DNA of 64,000 nucleotides from Blattamonas nauphoetae (Eukaryota > Preaxostyla > Oxymonadida): assembly GCA_033064195.1 (NCBI GenBank), contig JARBJD010000047.1, positions 124,001 to 188,000 on the forward strand, given 5' to 3'. Positions 55,603-64,000 of this stretch are shown in pieces (position 1 is the stretch's first letter; each line of letters begins with the position of its first letter). Position numbers and translations under genes: made by a program. The notes beneath the pieces are model-generated. The model did no database searches. It saw only the letters and a list, made by a program, of their open reading frames with translations, and was not told where the DNA came from.

Positions 55603-58494
55603 TCATAACAACTCTTCCTGCTCCCCAATTCGCGTCAGAACACTCTCCAACTCCATCTCCCTCAGAGCTCGTTGTGTCCCCTCCCCCTCCCTCCACTCAT
55701 CTCCCTCTCGGAACTCCAACCTGTGCAGCGAGGAATCTCCCGCCTTCTTCTCCTTTCTCCCTCCTTCTCTTCCCTTCCCAAAATCAGAGAATGTTGTGGC
55801 CTGACGCGGTGTCTGTCCACTCGTCGCAAAACTCACTTTCCGCGTGGTCTCCCCTTTCCTTCCACTTCCCCCTTCCCCTCCCTTCCCCTTCTCTCCTCTC
55901 CCTCCCATCTCCTCCCTTCCCCTCTTCCCATCCCCCTCCACACGAATTGTGGGCCTGTGGGTCTTGTTCCCTCGTGTCATCCAAACCGGCGAGAAGGGAC
56001 AGTCGGCCATGACAAGCGCGTGTGTCCGCTCAGCCAGCTTGCGCTTCCTCTCGTCCGACACCACACTCCATCTCGCCAGCCGCGTGTGCACATCCACTCC
56101 CTCCTTCCCGCCCTCTCGCTCGCTCTCCCCCATCCCCCCACACTCCCACAACTCCTCTTCCATCTCCCTCCTCTTCTTCTCCGCCAGCCGCACTGTCCTC
56201 CCACTCACTTCCGGATGGAACTCGAACTCTGGCTCACTCGACGCATAATCCGTCCCAATCTCAAAATCCCCCTTCTGCCCCATTCGTGTCCGCAGGGTGT
56301 CGGTCTTCCCTTCCCGCATCCACGCTGTCCTGTCCAGCTCGTCTCGTGCCGTCCCTTTCTTCTCTGCTTCTCTCACTTCGTCCTTCGCGGCATGCGACTG
56401 CACTGGTTCGAGCACGTCAAACAGACACGACAGCCATTCTCGCTTCCGTCCCTTCGCCCAAACAGCAAGCGCGTGCGACACAAACCACTCCATCGACACA
56501 CTGCGAGTGGGCGAGGTGTCGGGAGAGGGAGCGAACGAGGGGTCGGCGAGGAGGACGAAGAGGCTGTCCCAAATCGGAGGGGAGAGCGCGAAGGGAGGAG
56601 AGGGGGCGAGGGAGGACGAAGGGTGGGATGGGCTGTGCGGGAGGAGCGAGGCGGATGGAGGGAACACGGCGAACAGCGAGTGCAGGTTGTCCAGGTTCAG
56701 ATTCAGCAGTTCCGACTCGTCTCTTCTCGTCTGCTCTGCCTCTCCCTCCACCCCATCCTCTCTCTCGTCCTCGCCCTCGTTCTGCTCGCTGTCCATCTGT
56801 GTGCTGTGTTGTGTCCTTCCCATCCTTTCCGTCGAGGGAGAGTGCGGAGGCGAGTAGCTTTCGAAGTGTGTTGGTGTTTTCGTGACGATTGTTGCTGTGC
56901 GAGGTGTGGTGTTCGCTGGCGTGAAGAACAGTCCTTCGTTTCGTGCTGTTTGTGTTGGTGTGCATGGCTCGCTCGGCGTGTCATCTTGTTTTTCATTTTC
57001 CTCGTTTTCCAACTTTTCTTCCTCTTTCTCCTGTTCGGGCTCTTCATCAACAGCTTCGAAATCGATGTCCTTCATTCCCGACACAACAATGTCAAAGACC
57101 ACCCGCAGCCGCTCCTTCCGCTTTTCCAACACGATCTGCTCAGTTTTCTTGTTCAGATGGCCCGCCTTTCGGCTTTCTTCGTTTCGCTTCTTCTGCGCCT
57201 CGTCCTCAACCTCAATCTGCCGCTTTTCTCGCTCCTCCCGTTCCGAGTGCAGTCTTTCTGTCATTTCCATCACTTCTTTCGCTGACAGAACTCGCTTCCG
57301 ACGGATCGTCGCTTCTTCAATCTCGGTCATGTCCAGCGCCTCGTCTGGCACTGTGTCGTCTCCCAGCGTCTTCTCCATTGTGTCTCCGTGCTGTCGAAGC
57401 AGACTCATCGTTGCTTTCTCTCCTGTGAACTGCCTCCGAGGCGAGTTCGTCGCCTGATCAAACTCCTTCATTTTCAGATATTCCGCCTTCCGCCTCTTCA
57501 TTTCCGCATCCAGCATCAGCCGCTCCACAACATCTATTTCTGTGTAGTCCATCCCATTATACCCCTGGATCGCGTCGTACACTTCCAGCTCGTCCGAATC
57601 GTTGTCCGCTTCTCCTTCCTCCTCCTTCGCCTTTTCTTTCCGCAGAACGGTTCGGCAGAGCGTCAGTGGGCTGATTGAACGAGGTTTCGACGATGACGGT
57701 TTTGGATGGAAGGAGTGCTCTTTCATCGCTTCCTTCTCTTTTTCTTGCTTTCGCTTCTGCCGATCCACAGCATCGTCCATCAACCTTTTCATCACATCGC
57801 TCTCCTCTTGTCCCATCTGCTTTGATTTCGAACGTGGTTGTGAGATCTTCGGCTTGAATGAGTATTCCGGAGGCAGTTTTGTTTCGGTTGGTCTTTCTCG
57901 GAGAGGTGCACTCAATTTGTTCGCACTTGCTTGGATATCTGCAGTGGAGAGTATAACAATCGACCGTGGCGGTTCTTGGGCAAGGAGCATTGCCTCATGT
58001 TCCTTCTTTCGCGATTCTTTGCGCGCCTTCATTTTCTTCCCTTCTTCCGTCAGTCTATCTCCAAATGACCCATCGGTGTGTTTCTTTCTCACTTCAAACT
58101 TGCCTGATAGTTTTCCTTTTCGCTTCAAAACATTTGGTTGGAAAGTGCAGTTTGTGGGAGGGTCAATCCGTGTCGCTTTCTGAACTGCCACCCGCCGCTC
58201 GTTGTCTGCACACAACCGATTTATCGTCGCCTGCAGATTCACATGCCGCTCCGGCTTTCGCTTTTCGTCAAAGAACGTCGCGAACGATTCTGTCGATTTT
58301 CCGGTTCTCCTTGTTCGGTTCATCTTCATCGAATTCACACTTCGATTTTCCTTCAATTCCTTCTGGTCAAAGGTTTCCTTCGTTGCCAGAACTTGTTCAA
58401 CAAGGGCTGTCTTCGCAGAGGAGGGAAGACGATGTGTCGAGCAGAATTCTTCGCATACAGATTCAACTTCATCGTCGTGATAAACCTGGCTCAT
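55603..58494 (-). CDS. Unknown long charged protein with F.P motifs
   Basis: Open frame of 983 residues from 58,554; the second Met at 58,494 (MSQVYHDDEVESVCEEF) is the likelier start because the first 20 residues look like untranslated leader. I do not recognise the family. The first third has repeated short motifs NCTFQPNV, YSFKPKIS and HSFHPKP; the middle is a Glu/Lys/Arg coiled coil; the last third is rich in Ser, Pro and Gly. The smaller protein at 26.0-27.6 kb carries the same NCTF.P motif. Ends LL-TGA. Such F.P.. repeats are seen in axonemal or cytoskeletal protist proteins, which would suit a flagellate, but this is a guess. Confidence 0.7.
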   Translation of the reverse strand: MSQVYHDDEVESVCEEFCSTHRLPSSAKTALVEQVLATKETFDQKELKENRSVNSMKMNRTRRTGKSTESFATFFDEKRKPERHVNLQATINRLCADNERRVAVQKATRIDPPTNCTFQPNVLKRKGKLSGKFEVRKKHTDGSFGDRLTEEGKKMKARKESRKKEHEAMLLAQEPPRSIVILSTADIQASANKLSAPLRERPTETKLPPEYSFKPKISQPRSKSKQMGQEESDVMKRLMDDAVDRQKRKQEKEKEAMKEHSFHPKPSSSKPRSISPLTLCRTVLRKEKAKEEEGEADNDSDELEVYDAIQGYNGMDYTEIDVVERLMLDAEMKRRKAEYLKMKEFDQATNSPRRQFTGEKATMSLLRQHGDTMEKTLGDDTVPDEALDMTEIEEATIRRKRVLSAKEVMEMTERLHSEREEREKRQIEVEDEAQKKRNEESRKAGHLNKKTEQIVLEKRKERLRVVFDIVVSGMKDIDFEAVDEEPEQEKEEEKLENEENEKQDDTPSEPCTPTQTARNEGLFFTPANTTPRTATIVTKTPTHFESYSPPHSPSTERMGRTQHSTQMDSEQNEGEDEREDGVEGEAEQTRRDESELLNLNLDNLHSLFAVFPPSASLLPHSPSHPSSSLAPSPPFALSPPIWDSLFVLLADPSFAPSPDTSPTRSVSMEWFVSHALAVWAKGRKREWLSCLFDVLEPVQSHAAKDEVREAEKKGTARDELDRTAWMREGKTDTLRTRMGQKGDFEIGTDYASSEPEFEFHPEVSGRTVRLAEKKRREMEEELWECGGMGESEREGGKEGVDVHTRLARWSVVSDERKRKLAERTHALVMADCPFSPVWMTRGNKTHRPTIRVEGDGKRGREEMGGRGEKGKGGEGGSGRKGETTRKVSFATSGQTPRQATTFSDFGKGREGGRKEKKAGDSSLHRLEFREGDEWREGEGTQRALREMELESVLTRIGEQEELL

Positions 58495-58554
58495 GTGAAT
58501 CAATATACAACGATGACATACAATTAATTGTTGATTCTCGTTTTTGATTTTCAC

Positions 58555-59172
58555 GGTCAGAGCGAAGAGTGGATTGCTGTTTTTCTCTGCGGAGGTACAA
58601 GATGAAAAATGATGTAGATTTCAATAAAAATGGGATCAGAGTACAAAAAGTGATGAGAGTTTCAAAAGAATAAGCCATCTTGCATACTTCGTCGAGAAAT
58701 GTCCATCTCATCATTTGCGTTCGAGGATGTCCGAAGACGAAGATTTTCGGAAAGCATGTCATCTTCACCCTCTTCTACGTTGAGAATAGTGAGGAATAAC
58801 GATTGGGTTTGGTCATGAGAAAACAAATAGATGAAGATGAAAGGAAGAAAAACCATGTTGCCAGTATTGATTGCTGGAAGGGTCAACGAAGGCACAAATT
58901 GGGACAATGAACATAAAAAGTGATGAAAAAGAAGACCTATCTGCATGCACGGCATTTCCGTTTGTTGCCATGGAGAACGGACAAACACTTTTAAAACCCA
59001 TACACACTGGTTGACACATGGAGCGAGCTGTATTGTCAAGAAATCGTGAAAAATGGTGCAGTTCAATCATTTCCAAGGGTGGTCAGTGAAATGGGGCAGT
59101 GTTCAACAGATTATTGCGAGGAGCAGAAAACCAAATCAAGAATGCCGAAATAGGAACAAAACGCAACAAATC
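58555..59172. other. Spacer, no gene seen
   Basis: Short frames only, between the start of the long charged protein and the end of the cyclin gene, both on the minus strand. Confidence 0.5.
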
Positions 59173-59707
59173 TTACGTCGCCACCTGCACACTGATGTGA
59201 GGCACTGTGGAGATCGACACGTTGCAGGCCTCGCTCGAAACAAGCGCAATGGCCATCCGTTGTTGGATCAGCGTCGATTCCAGGAAGTACGCAACATCAG
59301 CCGTGGACACATACAGACTGAAGTGCAGAAACCGGAGGAACTCGATTTCCATGGCCTGCAGCTGTCAAAACGACAAAGAAGTGAAAAGAGGAAGAGGAAG
59401 AAACTTGATGAAGAGTGAACACGCGGCGACCAACAACTGCCCAATCCTTGTTTTTGAACGTCACATCATCCAGGAACTTCGATGCTGTCATCACACTCAC
59501 CAGAAACAGACGGTGGATGTTCAGGGAGCAGACGGGAAGCGACGGATATTGTTGGATCAGACGCGACAGATACACAAGTGCAAACAGCATGTTGATGTTG
59601 GATACACGCGAGATCCCCTGAATCTGCTCCACCCACAACGACAGCGGAATCGAGCTGGGTTCGTTCTGGAACGCAAGCGGAGTCGTTTCAGATTCGTACG
59701 GCGTCAT
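59173..59707 (-). CDS. PHO80-like cyclin, two exons
   Basis: Exon 1 (59707-59423) and exon 2 (59361-59173), joined over a 61-base intron, give 157 residues. The cyclin box is clear: FALVYLSRLIQQYPSLPV, NIHRLFLVSVMTASKFLDD, NKDWAVVG, then MEIEFLRFLHFSLYVS. These are the marks of the PHO80/cyclin-U/PCL group, which bind CDK5/PHO85-type kinases. The link between the box halves (GRR then LQAMEIEF) is a few residues shorter than usual. The final codon context is ACGTAAGA, which could also be a splice donor, so one more exon may follow. Confidence 0.82.
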
Positions 59708-60104
59708 CCTGCTTCAGATGAGAAAAACAGCTTCACACCACGATGTCAGAACAAGAGAGATGTATATGTGGAACTGGTTTTGAGTTTGGAACGGAAAAGA
59801 GATCGGCGTCATTTCTGGCTTCTTTATTTCTTCGCTTGTTGTGACTGGTGCATCCTCCTCAAACGATACTGGTGTCATGATCTCTTCCTGGAGAGGGATG
59901 CTTCACCGTTCGAAACGACTCGCTCCCATAAGACTCCAGGATCGTGTCACTTTTCGTCTGACAATAAAAGTCATGGTTGGATCCTTCAAATCAACGCGAA
60001 CAGTGCCTCACCCGAAATTTTGGTCAAAGAATGGTTTACACGAAGGATTAAAATGGTTTATTCGTAATTCGAGGAATGACAAATGATCGTACCACGACTC
60101 GAAA
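59708..60104. other. Shared upstream region of divergent genes
   Basis: About 400 bases between the cyclin start (minus) and the third kinase-SPRY start (plus). The bases just before 60,105 keep the ACCACGACTCG block found upstream of the other kinase-SPRY genes. Confidence 0.45.
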
Positions 60105-62375
60105 ATGACATCTGTGCAACCCAAGCCAAAAGCGAAGAAACGTTTTGAAGTCAAGGCTCCTGAACCATGTGTGATTGATTGTCAGCAATTTCTCTTCATT
60201 TTTCCATGCTTTCCTTCGTTGTTGCGGATCATCAGTTTTGTTTCCTGATTCTTAACCTTTTGTGATTCAATATTAGACAAGTTTATCCGAACTCTCGGCC
60301 AAGGACGATTTGGATCAGTGCACGAAGTGTCGAAAACTCCATCAGAGAAACATTTTGCGATAAAGATTCTCCCATGTTTGTCGGAATCAGATTTCGAGAA
60401 GAATGAGCACGAAATCTCGAAACTTTCGAAGAACCAGCATCGGAATGTGGTTGGATTTGTGGAGGCGATTGAAGGGGATGCGGCCCATTATGTTGTTCTG
60501 GAACTGTGTTCTCACTCGCTTCACGACGAGCTTTGCGAAACCCAGAAACTTGATGGGAAGATGGATGTTGTGGTTTGTGATTCTCTTTTCCTCATTTTCA
60601 ATCATGTTTTGGAATTTATACTATTTTTGACGGATTGATGTTGTTTGTGCTGTGTTGTGTGATTGTTTGTGTTTTTATGTTTCAGCGAGTGTATCGAGTG
60701 ATGCGAGATGTTCTGGACGGGATTGCGTTTCTGCATTCGCGTGGAGAGATCTATGGAGATCTGAAGGGGTCGAATATTCTGATTGGGAAAGATGGGATTG
60801 CGAAACTTGGTTTGTTCTTCTCTCTCGATTTCTTTCATTTTTCTTCGTTTTTCTTCTTTTTCGTGATTGTTTTGGTTATCTGGTCTTTTCTGTGTTTTGT
60901 GTTCTTTGTGATGTGTCAGGGGATTTTGGAGGAGTTGTTGGGACAGGAACGATGAAAACGAGCAACTCAGCGGAATGTGGAACGATGCAGTTTTGGGCGC
61001 CAGAATTCTTCAAACAGACCGGAAAGACAGGAAAGACAGGGAGCTCGATTGGGTCGTTTGCGGGAGACATGTGGGCATTTGGGCAGCTTCTTCTGGAAAT
61101 GCTGACAAGTCGTTCGTGGATTGTTGGAGGGAGTTCTGTTGAGATTGAGAAATCAGTTTTGGGATTTGACATTGGTTCGATTTGCTCGAAGGAAGGGATT
61201 GTGGGAGAAGTTCAGATTCTTCTCTCTCTTCTTCTGAGCAAAGTGTGTCTTTCTTTCCATCTTTCCTTCTTTCCCTCTCTTCCTCTTTTCGTTCGTGTTC
61301 TCAGAATCCCTCGCAACGAATCTCATCAGCGGAACTTGTTCGAACGAATCGTCTTCAGAGTGTGTTGGGTCCAGAAACACCACTTTCCCGGTTCTTCGCT
61401 GAGGAACTTGAATCAGCACGGTCAATCGACATGGCCAAAATCGAATCGTTGGAGAATGAACTCCAAAAGGAACGACAAGAGAGATCCAAAAAGCATGAAG
61501 CATTGATCAAAGAACAGAATGAACACAAGAAGACCCAACAACTTCTCCACAAGAAAGAACAAGCACATCAATCTGACAAAAACCAAAGTCAGGTTTTGGA
61601 GACCGAACTGTCGGCAGCACAGGAAAAAAGTCAAAACCAGAAAAACACCACTGAACAACCACGATATGTGCCCCAATTACTCCACCCCACCACTCCTGGC
61701 CTTTATTCTTTCGTCTTCACAGATCCGTCCCACTTTTCCGTGAATAGCAACGAAATCATCCGCACTGAGGTTGGAAACAAGAAAAGAAGAAAGCAACTGT
61801 GTAGTTCGGTGTTTCTTGCTGACGTTTTCACGAATGGAGTGATATCTGTCGAAGTCACGCTTCTCTCTCTGAATTGTATGATCTCTCTTTTCTCCATCGT
61901 CCTTTTCACTAGACAAAGGAGATCTCTCTTTTGGTCTGATGGACTCCAACAATCTGATTCCTGAAGTTGGTGACAATCTTGGACTTCTTGTCGAAAGTCA
62001 ATTTTTTCTGTCTTCTCATCTTCTCAGACTCTATCGGTCTCAGCACTCGTGGCACTCTCTGGTTCAACACTCCATCATCCGATTCATTAGAAGGTTGCCA
62101 CCCTGAACTTAAAGAAGGTGATTGTGTCCGAATGGAAGTTAATCTTGACTCAACACCTCGAAAAGTGCACTTCTTTGTGAATGGCAAGGCTGGAAAGGTT
62201 TACGTGTCAGGAATCCCTTCATCCGTGCGAATTGGTGTTTGATTCTCTCTTCTCTCATTTCTCTCTTTTTCAGTTTTCTGTCGCTGGAGAAGGAACATCC
62301 ATCCGAATTGACACCTTTTCTCGCCTCTCCCGTCCAACTCCAATCTCAGAAGAGATGGAGGAAATCGAGTGGTGA
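60105..62375 (+). CDS. Protein kinase-SPRY protein 3, one frame change
   Basis: Exons 60105-60180, 60277-60572, 60686-60809, 60920-61242, 61305-61875, 61913-62236 and 62274-62375. Kinase motifs as in copies 1 and 2 (GQGRFGSV, FAIKIL, YGDLKGSNILI, GDFGG, WAPEFF), with a 3-residue insertion in the GKTGKTG loop. The linker coiled coil is longer than in the sisters (about 60 extra residues, rich in Lys/Glu/Gln). The SPRY unit is complete, but exon 6 carries one extra base at a T6 run near 62,008, after residues VES, which throws the rest out of frame; downstream sequence is conserved (VRMEVNLDSTPRKVHFFVNG, TSIRIDTFSRLSRPTPIS). Either a young pseudogene or a homopolymer error in the assembly. Confidence 0.75.
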
Positions 62376-62589
62376 TTCCATGTTCGACAAATTGATAGAA
62401 AGGAGATAAAACTCGTGAGTTGGAACGTACTGTGTCGAAGAAGAAAGAACAACAATTTCTTGAGTTTCATTTCAGAAAGGACCCAAAAACTTGATTTTTT
62501 TTGTGGTGTGTTCTGCTGCGCAAGACCACATCGAAGAGACGAAAAAAGATCCTTTTCTCGTTTCTGAGAAGACATAAACACATATGTAT

Positions 62590-64000
62590 TCAGGTTGATG
62601 TTGTGAAATCACCAGCAGAGTCGGCACTGATGGCAGCTGCTTCCACTTCCTTGTCCATCACCTGCAAGATCTGGTTCATGTGAGAGTGTATGTTCCCATC
62701 CGACAGAAGCCTCATCACACGCGGGAGAGAGATTTTTTCGACGGAACGACGTTCCCCGACCCGCCCACACACCCGCCATCGCAGCACATACACTCAATCA
62801 TGTTCCCCGGGATCTGGTCGGGGTTGTCGCCCCACTGTTTGATCTTCGGCAGACTCTGCCTGTCCAACGACGACACGAACACAGGACGAACTTGGATGTC
62901 GGTCTGCCGCGCCTTTTCGAAGATCGTCTTCTGCACACTCACCATCTCCTCATCTGCCGCGATCTTCTTCACTGCCCCTGGAATCGCCTTCAGCACAGCC
63001 TCGGTCACGCCCTGCCGCACGCAGTATTTCGACGCTTCTCGGCTGGGCATTCGAGTGGTGCTTCTGTCGTCCTTCGGCATCGCTGATGGGTTGACCCCGC
63101 ATGCGTCGAAGAGAGCCTGCATCTCTTCCGCTGTGAGCACCAAGTCGGTGTTCTCGATGATCTGAGATTCCGCACGCTTCGCCGTGCAAGGACCCACAAA
63201 CACGGTGATGCAGTCCGGATCACGTGCCTTGAGCATATCGCCCGTGTATTTCATGGGCGAGCCCGTGTCGGAGAGAAAGGGCGCCAATTTCGGAACATGA
63301 ATTCGGACTGCGCGTACCCACGCTGGACAGCAAGATGTCATCAAAACAGGCTGAGCTCCTGTCCCCACATGCTCCAAGAATTCTGCTGCTTCGGTGAGGG
63401 ATGTTGTATCGGCACCGAGGGACACCTCAACCATGTCTGAGAATCCACACTTCAGACACGCATTTCGCAGTTGATGCGGCGACGCGGGGAACTGTCCGAA
63501 GACAGCTGGAGCAAACATGGCAATCACAGGACGATCCTTTTGATGGAGACAGCGGGCAACATCGAAGATCATCGACGTCATTGAGATGCAGCCAAATGGA
63601 CACCGAGTCATGCATCTTCCGCAATGAATGCACTTTTCCGGGTTAATATGGCTGTATCCTTGAGCGTCCTTGCTCAGAGCTTCCATTGGACATTCATCCG
63701 CTCAAGGAATCTTGCGTCGGACAATCGCGCCGTACGGGCAGTTTTTCTGGCAGAGACTGCATCCAATGCATTTCGACTCATCAATGCGGCATCTGTGCTC
63801 CGTTCTGGTGATGGCCTTCCGTGGACAGTTCGTCATACACGGACGGGCAACACATCCTTCACAAGCATCTGAGATGGAGTACTTCTTCTTGTTGCAACGA
63901 TTGCATCCTGCTTTGAAAATGACAATATCCGGCACGTATGATTTCAGAGGTCGAGTTAATGCTTCCTCCGCATATCCAGCCAGCGTTTTTTCATCCTGCC
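62590..64000 (-). CDS. Iron-only hydrogenase-like protein, partial at window edge
   Basis: Runs off the window at its 5' end. The N-terminal part has ferredoxin-type clusters: ACEGCVARPCMTNCP, CIGCSLCQKNCPYGAI and CIHCGRCMTRCPFGCI. The H-cluster part has L1 TSCCPAWV, L2 VGPCTAKRAES and L3 CCDGGCVGGSG, so the cysteines that hold the H-cluster are present. This is the monomeric, bacterial-type [FeFe] hydrogenase group, which makes or uses H2 with ferredoxin in anaerobes. A TGA lies in frame at 63,702-63,704, where relatives have Cys in a ..PC...CP.. segment. Near 62,733-62,738 (six T) the frame changes, after which RVMRLLSDGNIHSHMNQIL continues to a stop at 62,590; alternatively the protein ends at the TGA at 62,715. 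No introns seen. Bacterial origin is likely. Confidence 0.8.

Noticed and set aside
55672-57285. Long plus-strand frames over the charged protein
   Set aside because: They are antisense shadows with odd Pro/Leu/Arg composition; the minus-strand frame has coherent motifs.
62300-62590. SECIS element for the hydrogenase TGA
   Set aside because: No convincing ATGA...AA...TGA stem could be seen by eye.
1-64000. CRISPR array, rRNA genes or bacterial operons
   Set aside because: No regularly spaced repeats or rRNA-like sequence; introns and gene layout are eukaryotic.

Overview
This window looks like nuclear DNA of an anaerobic flagellate protist. Genes lie on both strands and are cut by very short GT-AG introns: 29 to 41 bases is common, 38 in the ABC gene and 29 in the phosphatase. 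An iron-only hydrogenase-like gene points to an anaerobe. The families seen (kinase plus SPRY, beta-helix receptor with kinase-like tail, a lineage-specific helical family) fit what I remember of oxymonads (Preaxostyla) such as Blattamonas. That placement is from memory, not from a search. TAA, TAG and TGA all appear at ends of genes, so the code looks standard.

Layout. 1-3.6 kb: a minus-strand gene of unknown function, split by a 2.9 kb hAT-like DNA transposon with an exact 8-bp target duplication; the transposon carries a RhoGAP/SH3-like gene. 3.6-9.1 kb: a SPRY gene whose first intron, once 36 bases, holds a complete-looking 4.8 kb DIRS-type retroelement. 9.2-12.4 kb: three tandem paralogs of unknown function. 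12.6-14.5 kb: a five-exon ABC ATPase. 14.5-21.8 kb: SPRY and kinase-SPRY genes, some decayed, one with a 486-bp inverted-repeat transposon in its last intron. 24.3-27.6 kb: a seven-exon PP2C phosphatase and a basic unknown protein. 27.9-31.9 kb: two SPRY genes, one with an 860-bp transposon in its last intron. 31.9-34.7 kb: a decayed beta-helix receptor. 35.2-44.1 kb: kinase-SPRY, a kinase with four SPRY units, and a SPRY-only gene. 44.3-49.0 kb: a giant casein kinase 1. 50.6-55.5 kb: more SPRY genes around another helical-family gene. 55.6-58.5 kb: a long unknown protein. 59.2-59.7 kb: a PHO80-like cyclin. 60.1-62.4 kb: a third kinase-SPRY gene. 62.6 kb to the edge: the hydrogenase-like gene.

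The dominant theme is a SPRY-like family: fourteen loci in 64 kb, four fused to protein kinase domains through a coiled coil, with conserved exon structure (last full exon nearly always 102 bases) and every state from intact to fragment. Mobile elements repeatedly sit inside their tiny introns, leaving exons untouched. The kinase-SPRY, PP2C, CK1 and cyclin genes suggest a signalling-rich neighbourhood, but no operon-like cooperation can be claimed.
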